A DNA stretch of 64,000 nt from Ditylenchus dipsaci (taxonomy: Eukaryota > Nematoda > Chromadorea > Rhabditida > Anguinidae), in NCBI GenBank assembly GCA_004194705.1, contig SADC01001278.1:434001-498000 (forward strand), in the 5' to 3' direction. Shown here in pieces: positions 23,522-35,824 of this stretch. Each line of letters begins with the position of its first letter. Position 1 is the stretch's first letter. A program made the position numbers and the translations under genes. A model generated the notes under the pieces. It worked only from the letters and a program-made list of their open reading frames with translations. It was not told where the DNA came from and searched no databases.

Positions 23522-25783
23522 TCAATACCAAATTAATAATGGAGATCCGCTCAAAGGAACACCTTTTCCATTCTGTGTTGTCTGGACACCTATACCTTAA
23601 TATCGTTAGTTTTTAGCTAAAATATTATAATACCTTTTTCCCTGCATCTTTTTTTGGTCTTTCCTTTTAAAAAGAGTCTGAAATTGAGTCTAGAATCCGA
23701 ATTTCAGATGGCTTTTTCCCTTCGTTGGACACATGGGTATCGCCACAAGTGAAGGAATTATTCGGGATTTTGCTGGAAGCTACTTTGTCAGCGTAAGTCC
23801 TGCACGATTTTGAACAACTCAAATATAATTTATCTCACTTGTAGGAAACTACATGGCATTCGGTTGGCCAACGTCTTACTGGCAACTTTCCGCAAGCAAG
23901 CTAAACGGTGGTGTAAGTGCCTATGATAAAGCCATTGAACAGGCTTCTGAAGAGTACAAAAGTCACATGGTAGGTGTTTTTTATTTTTGTTTTAAACTGA
24001 CATACCGTGTATTCTTTGGCAGTCCAGAATGGGAAGTTTTCAGAGAGTGCTTCCCAGGGGGTGGTACATTTTTTGTAAGTCATTACAAATGCAATAGTTT
24101 TATGCATACTACCACTCAAAATGTGGCTAAGAAAATCAGCGCTATTTTCCTTGTAGAAGTGTGCACAAAAAGTTGGATTTTAAGTAGTTAAAAAAATAAT
24201 ATCACTCCTAGGAAAGTTCTAACAATCCCTTTTGAGTGGTTGCTAAAGCATTTTGGTCATGATTTTTTCAAACCCCAATGCTGTTCGTTTTGAGCTTTGA
24301 GCCGGTCTTTAGCGGGAAATTAAAAAATCCGTTTAATTTGATTAGAAGAATGAATTTCGGACTTCAAATAGTTTCTAGTTTTCTCTAGTCTTCTTCCACT
24401 TTTTAGAGAAGGTCCAGGGCTGCATTTCGGTTTATGGCTGAGTTCTGATAATAGAATTTTTGCTATTTTTGATACGACTAGAATTACGAATACGGCGGAT
24501 GGCAATTGTAACGAAATCTCCAAAATTTGTAATTTTATGTCGTTTTACAATGTAAAACGCAATTTTTAGTACGAACATCGTTCATATCAAAATTTCGTCC
24601 TGAAAAAGTTGAATGAGTGAAAAATGAAAAACCAAAAAGTGCCGTACTAGGTGGATTCGAAACTGCGACCTCCAAAACAGCATACTAGTGTACTCTAATA
24701 ACCCTTTACCTAGGGGCATCCACTACGTTATGAAAACACGTCCGAAAATTCGAATCCAACAAAAAAAGCTTTTTGAAAAGCTGCGTGATATAATAGATAA
24801 ATTCCAGCACAACATATTTTGTGACAACTGCCATTCCCATGTGGCTCTAGCCTTGAACTCAATGAAATATGATGGCAGGTCTGACTGGAACATGGTCAAC
24901 TTGTGTGCCTATATGTTATTCAAAGGACACACGATCGGGCAAGGTTTTTCAAATAATCTTGACCTACCGTATTTTCTCTAATAGGGCGACATGTCGGGTT
25001 ATTTTTCAATCACCAAAAATCTGAATAATTTTAGGTCCATCTCAAAATTTTTGGGTGAAAATCCAAAATCTAAAAAGCGTAAACGGTAGAGCTCGTAGGA
25101 GTAATAACAGCTTTGCAAAATGTTGACTCTGCTCCGAGATACAGACCTCAAAGTAGGGGTGTCGGGTTATTAGAGACGATCAGCTTATTAAAGAAAATGC
25201 GGTATATTAAATCAGCTTTATAACAAAATTCCTAAATTTTTACAAAGAAAGAGTACACCGTATTCTCTAATAGACGGACCAGCCCGTCTATTTTTAAACC
25301 CCTCTCTGTAGAGGCCCTTCAAATAGAGAGGATTCTTTTAGGGCCGTATTAGATAAAATACGGTATTCTATGAATTCGCATTTCCAAGATTAAAAAATCT
25401 GTTTTAGAATATCTCGCAGCTTAAAAAATGGCAGCTGAAAGATAAAGAAGAAATCTGGGCGTAAAATTGAAAAGCCAATTTCTGAAATAAAGGGATTTTG
25501 GAAATTTATTTTAATTTTTTTACCAATGATATTTACTAAAAATCATGTGATAGTTTCTCATCCCTAAACATGTATAACCTGTATAACAAGAAGAAAATGC
25601 TTCGGCAATGTTTTTCGCGTACTAAATTGCGTATTTCGGTATAGCCTGAGTTTGACGCAATATCAGCTATTCGAACATCCTACTTTCAGTGTCGGAGCAG
25701 CTCTAAAGCAGTACCTACCATATTGCATCTGGATAATAGCCATTACAGCTATAGGATATTTGTACTGGACAAACAAAATCTAA
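23522..25783 (+). CDS. tmem222: TMEM222 family membrane protein, 5 exons found
   Basis: Exons 23522-23604, 23708-23792, 23845-23969, 24808-24943, 25690-25783. The order of conserved pieces matches animal TMEM222: PFCVVWTPIP, WLFPFVGHMGIATSEGIIRD, FAGSYFVS, NYMAFGWPTSYWQL, QASEEYKSHM, then CDNCHSHVALALNSMKYD. It continues WNMVNLCAYMLFKGHTIG and a last TM segment (WIIAITAIGYLYW). Three breaks each need one base: TT 23597-23598, AAA 23846-23848 and GGG 24937-24939. The start codon lies in an upstream exon that I did not identify; exon 1 opens at an acceptor (CTTAAG/T). The molecular role of the family is poorly known. It is immediately upstream of U2A' on the same strand. The last intron holds two TACCGTATTT MITEs. 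Confidence 0.88.
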
Positions 25784-25941
25784 TCTTAACTTGAATTATA
25801 GTTCAAATTGTAGATATTAATTTATTATTATTATTTGTACATAAAAAGTTTCTTTACAAATATGTGTATTCTTGTATCTAAATATGTTAATAGTCAGCTG
25901 TATTTGAGTAAATAGTAAGGATTTGTATTGCAATGTTTTAT

Positions 25942-25947
25942 TTTTAG
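25942..25947 (+). promoter_or_regulatory. Probable trans-splice acceptor of U2A' (operon)
   Basis: GTTTTATTTTTAG ends 11 bases before the U2A' ATG and 164 bases after the TMEM222 stop, with no upstream exon needed. This is the arrangement of downstream genes in nematode operons, where a spliced leader is added. The type of leader cannot be told from sequence. Confidence 0.55.
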
Positions 25948-25957
25948 AAAAGCAAGT

Positions 25958-28900
25958 ATGGTTCGCATTTCGGTGGATGTCATCAACGACTCTTACCAAT
26001 TTATCAACACTGTCAGACAAAGGGAAATTTCGCTCCGCAACCTTCAAATCCCTACCATTGAAAACTTGGGTGTCACCAAGGTATATTCCTTACACAATAA
26101 ATGAAGTTTTCTAAGTCGGGGTATCCGACGAAAAATTCATACTTTTGATTACTTTTGGTTTGATCATTTTTAAATTTGCGTTCATTATAGATTATGATTT
26201 CACGATTCCCAGTTTGGCCATAATCAACGGAGCTCCGAATTAAAGAAAATTTTTGAGGGTTCCTACAGGGCTCGTTAATTTAGGCATTTGGTCCGTTAAT
26301 TCAGGCATTTGACCTTAGATAATTCTACTCAGAATTTAAAATTTGTTTTCAGTTACTTACATTAGATTTGTTAGCTCAAAACTTTTGAGATATAGTCCAA
26401 CCACACGAAACATTAAACCCTGGAGACGCTTTCATTCTGACCAACCATTTACCGGGTGAACCTGCGTTGACTGCGCAAAAGACAGCTGACCGAAAAATTT
26501 TAAGATAGGACGAGACGGCGTTCGGCAGGTACATTTAAATAAATAGCGTGGGAGGCGGATGGGAGGCTGTGAATTTTTCAAAAACATTCCGTCACTATAG
26601 CAATATTTGACTGTACATTTCTTCAAAAATTGAGTCTATTATATTATGTACCAGAATAAAACCAATTAATTTTGTAGGACCAGTTTGATGTGATCGACTT
26701 GTCGGATAATAATATCCGCAAACTAGACAATCTGCCTCGTTTGAACCGTTTGGAAACCTTGTTGTTACACAATAATCACATTCAGTAAGTTATTTTTTGA
26801 GCATTTTTAACATTTTATCCATACAAAATGCTGTTGCAGACAAATCGACAAGAAAATCGGCGAACAAATACCCCATCTGAAAACACTTGTTCTAACCAAT
26901 AATAATATTGCTGAACTGGGCGATATTGACTCACTGGCTAGGTAAGCTTGATTTTGTGATGTTCTCTTCACTACTTTTTAAAATTCTAACCAATTTTTAG
27001 CTGTCAAAAGCTGGAATATCTCAGGTACATTTGATAAATAGAACAGAAAATGCCGTGTTAACTCTAAAAACTCTCATGGCTAAAACTAAAAAATAACTTT
27101 TTTCCTATCCCCCTTCACCCAAGATTTAACTTCATATTGGCTGTAAATAATTTCCAACGTCAAATTAATTATTCAACCCGTCAAATCTTAAAAATTTATT
27201 TCTTTCAAGTATTTATAAAACTTCTAGTTTTGATTTTTCCTATAAATGCGTTTAACCCTGGATCACAGCTTTTTTATACGCGTAAACCGAGTAGCGTTTT
27301 TGGGGGCGGGGGGGGGGGGGTGTGAGGCCGGATTGGTTAGATCTAAAAAACGAATAGCGTCAAAAATTTGCTTTAGAAAAATACTTTTTCTGCATTTATT
27401 CGAATCTCATTAGATCACCTAATAGCTCTTCATAAAGCTGAGATCTAGCGCTACGACGTTATAGGAAATTGTAGAAAAGTTATAGAAAATTGGTGTCACG
27501 ACTTAGACATTTATTTTGCCCAGTTTTTCATAATTTTATGATAAGATACTGCTGTATTCAGTACTAAAATAACTGTGGGGGTTTTTTTATCTTTTTAACA
27601 CTTTGGCATTCAGCTGAATATCATCCCTGCACAAAGTTATGGCCATTTTAGTGTTAAAATTGATGATTTTCAAAAACTGGCACTCAGAAGGAATATCAAA
27701 AATTTTCTGTGAATTTTCAATCACTGAGATACAAATTTGTGCTCAATAGATAGCTCTGATCAAGCCATGCATTCTGAGATATTATACATCTCAGTGGTGA
27801 ATTGATTTGAGAGAGTACCACCCCTATTTTGCTCAAATTCCAGGTGGTTGGAAATAGGTGAAAATAACCTATTTTCGGAAGCTGTTTTGCCCGTTCCAAT
27901 TCCTTCTCTTTCGAAATTTTTTGCACTATCGTGTTCAGCGTGAAATTCTGCACAAGACGCATAGTTTAGTACGTTACACCTTTCCCGTGTTAATTCCATT
28001 GGGGTTTATTTCTGAAAGGACTGGGCTGGCATTCTAGAAATGACTAAAAATGTGTTTCTGTAATCGACTAAGGAGTCTCTACCATCTGTTCTCTTTGGCC
28101 TGTAATTACCTGTAAAAATACACAAAAAAAATCACCAGAATATCAACTAATCCGTCAAATTTTACAGCTTAATCGGCAATCCGTTGACCCACAAACAGCA
28201 CTACCGCCAGTATGTCATATTCAAGCTGAAGACAGTAAGAGTGCTCGACTTTCGTCGCATTAAAGATGAGGTCAGTTGCTTTACCTAGATTTATAAGCAT
28301 CTTTTCTTCTTACTATAATTTATTGTCCAATTTATAAAACCAAATAATTGAACAGATACTATGCTTTTTATAGGAACGCAAGGTCGCAAAAAAACTGTTT
28401 AAAGGTAGCAGTGGGGCGAAGTTGCGGGAAGAAGTGGTCAAGTTGTCCAAGGCTATGCCCACAGATGAGGATCGCACGGCTCAGATAAAGACACGCTCGG
28501 CTGAAGAGCAGGCCAAGATTAAGGTGAGCGGATTTGTTTTTGTTTTTTCAAATGACAGCTTTAACCAAAATTTTCAAAAATATTCTCAAAAGCTCAAGCT
28601 AGTTTGATTTATAGAATTAATTTTTTTCCCCGAGGTGAATTAGTGTTTCAGTGCCTGTTCAAAATTGTTGTTGTAAAGCCTCTCGGCCAAAAGAAAGCAA
28701 TGAATTCTCAGGCTTCAATGCATTTTTCGGCCAAGTTTTGATATTATATTCATGAATAAATAGATTTTGTAATTTATTGGGAAAAAAATTCAAATTAAAT
28801 TTTTCAAATTGGCGGAAAATGAAAAAGAAGTCCTTCGAATATTTGATTTTAATTTAATTGATTTAATATTTAATTTTGCAGCTAACTTTATATAGGCGTT

Positions 28901-29526
28901 TTCTTAATCTTGCCTTAACTTTTCGCATTATCAATCTCAGATTTTTAGAGAGCTATCAAACTCTATTGAATGACTTCAAAAATGTAAATATTTAGATGAT
29001 AAGATAAAATATCACCTTTTTATTAAAACCCTTAAATCTCTAGATTTCTAAAATCATTCGATGTAGTTTGATAGCTCGTAAGAAAGCTGAGATCCTAGGC
29101 TACTCAATAATGCAGAAAATTAAATAATAATTAGTGAAAAAAATCAAAAATTCAAAGAAAAATGCCAATAAAAAATTAGCGGGCAGAATTAAATATTACC
29201 TTACATATTTATATAAAACTTTTGAAACCTTTTTTCTCGGTCTCAAGTTCGACTCTGCTTAACAGCAACTCATTTTAAGTTTCATTCAAAAATATATTTG
29301 AAAATGCAAAACTACTAAAAATCTGATAAAAAAGAAATCCAAAATCTAATTTTCCGTATTTTCGCAGGCAATGATCAAGAATGCCAGAACCCTTACCGAG
29401 GTGGAAAATCTCCAAAGCATGCTCCAGTCAGGTCACATCAACACCAATAACAACGGCAACGGCGGTGGCCTAGAAGCTGAGGAAGACAGTGGGGGCGAGG
29501 AAAACGGTCAGCAAATGGAGACTTGA
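25958..29526 (+). CDS. snrpa1: U2 snRNP protein A' (U2A'), 7 exons
   Basis: Exons 25958-26080, 26678-26784, 26840-26941, 27001-27024 (24 bp), 28168-28270, 28374-28523, 29368-29526; all phases join and the ORF of 255 residues is intact. It is the leucine-rich repeat subunit of the U2 snRNP that binds with U2B'' to U2 snRNA stem-loop IV. The start MVRISVDVIND and IPTIENLGVTKDQFDVIDLS match the family. The repeats include DNNIRKLDNLPRLNRLETLL and TLVLTNNNIAELGDIDSLAS. NPLTHKQHYRQYVIFKL and VRVLDFRRIKDEERK follow, then the tail segment RTLTEVENLQSMLQSG. The acidic C terminus (EEDSGGEENGQQMET) is normal. This is the only large conserved gene here without a frame break. Confidence 0.96.
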
Positions 29527-29648
29527 CCAAATTTTATTATTGCTAACAAACACACTCTTTTCGGTCTTATTTTCAAGCATCTTTTAACCATGTTTCTGTT
29601 GTGACTTTTTGTGTTTCAGCAAAAGTAAAGTGACTTTGTTTATAGCCA

Positions 29649-29654
29649 ATAAAA
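29649..29654 (+). terminator. Poly(A) signal of U2A'
   Basis: AATAAA 123 bases after the U2A' stop. It lies 20 bases from the stop codon of the opposite-strand sideroflexin gene, so the two 3' UTRs overlap. Confidence 0.7.
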
Positions 29655-29673
29655 CAATTTTTCACTAATATTA

Positions 29674-32344
29674 TTACAACCCTTTGTTATAGTAGAGAAC
29701 GGAGTCTGTGGTGTTTTTTTGAAGCTCTTTTTCTAGGTCACTCACGGCTATCTGAAAACAAAAAAGTGGACTTTGAGAAAATTCGCGACATTGAAAGTTG
29801 ACTGTACAGTTAACCCTTGATATAAACATATTCCTATAAGCTATTTACTTCTTTAAGGCCTGACACTTTTTTACCTACATTAAATAATGATTCGGAAATC
29901 TGTGCCCAAATGCATAAAATGCTTTACCGGAAATTAAACGGATTTTGGACCGACTGTTTTATGAATTTGGGCACTGGTCGAAAAACTGCCAGGATTCTGA
30001 TTTTACCAATCATTTATAAAAAAATTAAACTTTTGGCAGTCAGATTTGCCAGTCGGATCTTGATGTAAGAACGCTCTTTTTTGAAAATTATGTGTGATTC
30101 TGTTGAGTTATATCTTATTATATCATTCGGGTCAGATCGACGAGTCATAATGTATGTAAAATAATGAACGTAAAAAGGGGTCTTGGACGACTTGAAACTT
30201 GAAGGATTGATCTTACATTGAAAGTCAACTGTATAACACAAACAAAGAACTCACACTCGACGTTTGCGGAAACAGAGCCAGCGCTATTGGCAAACTAAAG
30301 CCAAAGCTAATAGTGCAGACAACAGCATTGACTAAAAGATGGACAGCAGGTCTTCTTTGGATCACCTTGATCCTGAATAAGTAATGATATAGCATGGTAG
30401 ATTGAAATTAAACTGCTGAAACCTCTCTAAAAACGGCATAATGCATGGTGGAATAAGTAGTAGTGGTACTGGAAGGAATGCTCTTGTGATTGCCGTTTCT
30501 GTGACTGCCTCAAAATTTGGTGGTCCAATTGGCTGTACAATAAAATTGGCTATACAAATATCCCACCCTTTTGGCGGCTACTTTAGAAGTGCCGATGCAT
30601 TTTCCATTATCCTCATAAACATCTATGCCAGTTTCCAGCTCTGGTCCTCTCATGCACAGCACATTTAGAGTGGAAGCCAGACTAGTGGCTGGCAGTGGCA
30701 CAAATCTTTGGATAATCAATTTCTTGGCTGGACTCAAGCTATTAGCATTTCGAATTACATAAGTCAGACCGGAGGATACCCCAACAGCTGCTAGAACGGC
30801 TGCTGCATAAGCCTTGACATATATTTGGAATGGTTGCTCTTTGGTCGCGTTTCTGTTGGCGTAGTTGACACAGGCGTTGTGTGACTAAAAGAATGGGTTG
30901 TGGCAACTTTCAGAAACAAACATGGTGCGATCACGGTCATGGGATATTTTTTGATTTCGCGCCTTTTTAATTTTATTTTTTCTTTTTTTTTTTGAAGTTT
31001 GGGACACACGTTTGAAGGACCATCGCCATTGATGACGATGGCGATTTCGAGTTTCTGAAGTGGCGGGGGCTGCTCTTTTATCGCGAAAATGTTGAAAACG
31101 TTTTTTCGAATTTTTTTTTGCATTTTAAACTTTCTCAAAATTTGGAACCACCCACTGGGATATTTTTGAAAAAAAGAAAGAAGGCATTGTCAAGTTAGGC
31201 ACTAGTCGTGCCCAACTTGACAATGCCAGATAGAACATTTTTAACTGACTTCCACTTAGCTGTAACCTATTATTTGCCTCGACGAATACATGAAATCGAA
31301 ATCTTAAATACAAAAAATAATAATTCCAACAAACTTTTTCTGGCGTAAAAAAACTGTCCCGCCAATTCAAAACGCTCAATTGCCATTGTCCTCAACGGCG
31401 ATGGTTCTTCAAGCACATCTTAACGCGCTAAACTAGTCTCCGTCTAAATCTTCGCCTAAGTTAAAAAATGAACAATTGCTGAAAAAACACGAAAAAACGC
31501 CAAAATAAGCTCGGATGCAAAAAATGACACAGAAACTGCTTTAAGCTCCTATGCTAACCTGGTTAGCCCATTGCCAGAAGAGCAGTGTTGGCCAAGATGG
31601 ATTGGGCAGTAACATTCCGGTCACTAAACCCTTTCGTACACTCATTTTTGTTATATATATGAAATAGCTTTACAGTGATCCATCCAAATGGCACAAATCC
31701 ACTCATTCGAAAAGCTGGGAAAATTTTTTGTCCGGTGTCCGGATGATAGATTGCCTGCTTGACCTTTTGCGCCTTCCATAACTCCTCATTGGGTATGGCT
31801 GATGTTTTAGGGTTTGCTGAGTAGGTCTTGAGCAATTCTAAGCTTTCAGCTACTTTTTCCTAAAAATAGTCACTACTTTTAGATATAAGCTACTCAAGGA
31901 TGTCTCACAAAAGATATCGAAATTTTTAATGTAGAGCCTTTTTTCTATTTGGTATTTTGGAATTTTTTACATATTGCGTGTGCGCATTTCTCACTCTCTT
32001 TTTTTTAGAAAAGAGTCTCAGTTAAAGAAGCAGTCCACTTTTACGAGAACCAGAAAACAGTTCTTGCTCAAATTCAGGTGGGCCAAAAATACACTTATTC
32101 ACAATTGAGGTGAGCCAAAAATACTCTTATTTAAAACTCTAAAGATAATGGCCTTCATTCAAAGTAAAATGTTTGTGAAAATACAATTTTTACTTTTAAA
32201 AATAACCTGAGAAAGCAAAAGAGTCCTTGGGTCAATCACGTCCAAATAGTACAAATATCGACCCAAGAAACTGTCTTGAGGAAATCTTGGTTTGTTGAGC
32301 TGGAACGGGGGATACTTCGTGAATCCCAGCACTTTTTCCTCCAT
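29674..32344 (-). CDS. sfxn: Sideroflexin (mitochondrial amino-acid carrier), 7 exons
   Basis: Exons 32207-32344, 31674-31859, 31559-31623, 30567-30884, 30423-30508, 30255-30372, 29674-29751. About 329 residues, the usual family size. Family motifs: [20 protein letters not shown] followed by PRTLLL, then [17 protein letters not shown] and [20 protein letters not shown]. Next come [42 protein letters not shown] and [15 protein letters not shown]. It ends [15 protein letters not shown] and the terminal YYNKGL. Sideroflexins are inner mitochondrial membrane proteins; SFXN1 type imports serine for one-carbon metabolism. One break: a G appears missing at 31624 beside the acceptor, giving TTTAG/TGACC where GTGACC is needed. 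It is convergent with U2A'. Confidence 0.95.
29807..30231. mobile_element. Diverged TA-flanked palindromic MITE in sideroflexin intron
   Basis: CAGTTAACCCTTGATAT at the left is mirrored by TGAAAGTCAACTG at the right, each next to TA. It shares layout and internal wording (GCTTTACC..., TGCCAGTCGGATCTT) with the element at 14788-15199. Confidence 0.55.
31183..31227. repeat. Compact 45-nt hairpin in sideroflexin intron
   Basis: GGCATTGTCAAGTT-A-GGCAC / TAGTC / GTGCC-C-AACTTGACAATGCC: a 20-bp stem with one mismatch and a 5-nt loop, next to a poly-A/G tract. It may be a decayed palindromic element. Confidence 0.6.
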
Positions 32345-33056
32345 GCTATTCCCTCTCTACACACTTAGCTATAGAAAAAGCCAAAAGGTCTGTCTTATTG
32401 ACAGACGCAAAACACAGAGACCAAAAATAGCCTGGTTTCCCTTTGAAGGAATATTCTCTAACAGGGCAGTTTTTGGCAGCAGCACACTGACTGGCCGCTG
32501 TATATCGATTGCACATTGGGATTGGAGAACTGCGCTTTTCGCTAAGTAGTAGCAGTACAAACTGATGAAAAAGACAGAGAGCAAGTTAATTACCTACCCA
32601 ATAATTAGTAGAAGAAGAAAATCTATCAATCTTTGCCTTGCTAGATTTTTATTAGCAGCTAGACATGTGATTGTGTTCTATTTGTTCTTTTCATTATTAC
32701 GAGAATTGGGCTTGGATTGTTAAGAAAGCGAAAAAAAAATGTAATTTTTTTATATTGAATATGAAGACACACATTAAACTGGACTTAGCCATTGTTTCAA
32801 ACACTCCTAAAGTGTTACAGTAGCCTCCCATTATGACACTATCACCTCAAGTTTGAGTGGTCCAACATTTTTGGCGTCTTTTGACAAATCTTATTGATTA
32901 GTTTAGTTCGAAAAATAAAGAGATTATGGCGCTACTTCAGGGCTTCCAAACGTCCTTTATTTAAAGATTTGTCCTTTATTTGGGACCTATAATCCTTAAA
33001 ATTTTTGAGATCTCACGTCAAAATCTTTATTTTCGGCACTCAAAACCCAACAAGCA

Positions 33057-33376
33057 GGGAGGGGGCCGTCTCGTATTCGCGTTTCTCGTATTTGACAAAA
33101 CTCGTATTCGCAGAATTTAAATTCGTGCTCTTGGCGTTGTTATTTTGGCCCATTTTCGAAGTTTACTTTTTGGTAAGTCACCACTCATTTTGTAGCCAGT
33201 AAGATAAGCTACAGAATGAGTGGTAACTTACCAAAGAGTGAAATTCAAAAGTTGGCCGAAATAACAATGCCAAGAACACAACTTCAAATTCTGCGAATAC
33301 GAGTTTTGTCAAATACGAGAAACGCGAATACGAGTTTTGTCAAATACGAGAAACGCGAATACGAAACGGCCCTCTC
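33057..33376. mobile_element. Foldback element inserted in an older repeat, ~9-11 bp TSD
   Basis: Arms GGGAGGGGGCCGT...CTCGTATT and AATACGAAACGGCCCTCTCC are inverted; the inner word ACGAGAAACGCGAATACGAG is repeated. CCAACAAGCA occurs on both sides (33047-33056 and 33377-33386). The flanking repeat is seen uninterrupted near 1387-1580 (CAACAAACACTGGATAAAAT), i.e. an empty site. A 9-11 bp duplication fits Mutator-like elements. Confidence 0.75.
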
Positions 33377-34169
33377 CCAACAAGCACTAGATAAAATAGC
33401 ACTTTTTGACCAAACGTTCTTCATTTAGAAATTTTGATTTGGAAACCGGGGCTCCTTGGATATATGCGCCCCCTCCCAATCAACTTTTTTTATAAAAGTT
33501 TCCAAACACCCTATATCGACTCAAAATTACCTCAGGAGTTCGAAAAAGACATTATTTTTGAGTTCTGGTCTAAAAAAATTGAGTTTTAAGACCTCCCAAA
33601 AGAAGCCTTTTTGACCAGTTTTAAATCGATTTAGTGCTGTATTGGGGTGAAAAAGGACCAAAAAGGGCCAATTTTGTGCAAAAAGGCAGATTTTGATAAC
33701 ACCCCGTAGGGGCTAAGGAGGCTTGAGAGTAAGAGATGCGGGCACTCACTTACCTTAGACATAATTTCGAGAAGTACTCTTGATCAAAAAATGGGCGCTA
33801 CTGTAATATAAGAGTATTAATTCTCTAAGCGTTGAGGGCACTTACAACCCAGGAACTTGTGGTGCAGGAAAAAGTATAATTACTTTGAATGGACCAAGGC
33901 GATCAGCAGGGTGGACCCACGGGTTTGAACCTAAGCCTAGCATTTTTGAGTGCTAGGCTAAATTTTTGGATGCTATGCCTTGTATAACGAGTGGATATGC
34001 TCTTCGGTGAAAAAACAAAGATGTTGAACATTGTTTTGAATACTGGGGCCTATCGCATAAATAACTCTGGTATGCATGTTTTTTCATGCGTCCAGAGTCA
34101 ATTCCGAGCGATTTGTATCTAAGGTATGGGGGTGTGCGCATCTCAACTCCAAGCCCCAAGAAAAAAAAC

Positions 34170-35040
34170 GGTATAACTTTCGCGCAACGACATTTTCAGA
34201 CCGACATTTGCGGAGCGACTCAAACGGAAGGAAATTAGCGGGATGAATTTGCGGATGCGACATTTACGGAAATAACATCACCGGAGAGACATTAGGGGCG
34301 GCACATTTACAGGCCGACATTTGCGGTGCGACTTTTGCAGAAATAAATTTTCGCGTAGCGACATTTGCGGAATCATATAAAAAACCGTATACTGTTAAAG
34401 TCTTTCAAAAATAGCATTTTAACTAGTGCTTTTTAAGTAAAACAACGAAAGAAAATAAATTAAGTTGGTGAACAATATAATACGCCTCAAAATAAACTTT
34501 TGTTTTGAAATCTGACTCAGGATGAGCACGTGTTCATCCTGAGTCATATTTTGCATTGTCGATGACTGTGCGTCAATAACTGTAGAATTTCTCGTATAAT
34601 ATACGAGAAATTATACAGTTAACGATGGTGCAAAATCTGACTCAGAATGAACACGTGCTCATCCTCAGTCAGATTTTGCACCATGGGAATTTTTTGACTA
34701 AAATTATTTTAAAAGGGTAAAAGTCGGAAATAAAAAAAAATAGTTTATTTTGAGGCGTGTTATATATAACTCGATAATATTTTAGGTTTAATGTCGTTTC
34801 CGCAAATTTCCTTCGCAAATGTCGCTCCGCAAAAGTGTGTCTGTAAATGTCCTTCCTACAACGTCGCTCCTCACATGTCGTTCCACATAAATCGTTCTGC
34901 AAATGACGCTAATGACGGTCTGCAGTAGTCATCTCCGCAAATGTTATGTCCGCAAATACCCTTCTGCAAATGTACATCCGCAAAAGTCTTTATGCGAATG
35001 TTAGTCCGCAAATGACCTGCCGCAAATGTTTATCCGCAGA
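34170..35040. mobile_element. Word-array foldback element, CGACATTTGCGGA family
   Basis: The left arm has repeated CGACATTTGCGGA-like words. The right arm has repeated TCCGCAAATGTC-like words. The middle (34511-34685) has three hairpins: GACTCAGGATGAGCACGTG and its mirror, TTCTCGTATAATATACGAGAA, and a second copy of the first. The same basic word as 14031-14437, but a different family. Confidence 0.65.
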
Positions 35041-35824
35041 TCTATCGATGCCATCCAAGTAGGGTCCAGATTCTGATTTTACTGGCCATCGTTTGAAAAG
35101 TTGAAATTTTTGCTTTTGAGACAAAAATTTCCCATGCGCTTCTATACAAAAAAAAGACAAATAGATTTTTGAAAATTGACGATGCTATATTTAGAACCGC
35201 GGATCTTACTAACAAAAGCTCTATCTTTTTAGAAACAGCCGGGATCATTGAAATTTTTGCACTATTCTGGCCATAGCGCTGTCATGCCCGGCGGCTGTCA
35301 AGAACCGGCCCTAAACATTTTGCTGGTGACGTTTGTTGGTTGAGGTGATACTATGATTCCCCATTCATAATTGGTTGTTTTGAATAGCCCTGTGTGATAA
35401 CCAATTGGCTGCTTTCTGGTTACTTCTGGCTATGCTCTAGCTCGCGAGATGTGAATCTGGATTTAGGTTTAGGGGTGCAAAATAATTAACCTGTGACAAT
35501 GCGTTAAAGTGTAAACAGGGGTGGCGTTCTGCAATGTATGATCAGTGATTTATCGTAAATTTATCAAGACAGTCAAAGATTTATGAAAAAATTGATTTTC
35601 AAGTAAGACACACTGGTAGTGACACATAATAAGTATTTGCACAACAACAAAGTCTAAAACTGTGAAAAATCAGACAAATACTCAGAGAAGAAATAGTTTA
35701 CAACAATAAATTAATGTTCTTACAGGGTTGTCAAATAGGGGATTCCACAAAGAAATCCCCGACCTATTCCTCCGGTGAAGAAAAATCGGGGAATTATGAA
35801 TAGTAAGATTTATAGGAAAAAAAT

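Noticed and set aside
2112..27320. Long G runs (2112-2124, 22356-22367, 27308-27320) as G-quadruplex signals
   Set aside because: They are simple single runs, and run lengths are the least reliable feature of this assembly.
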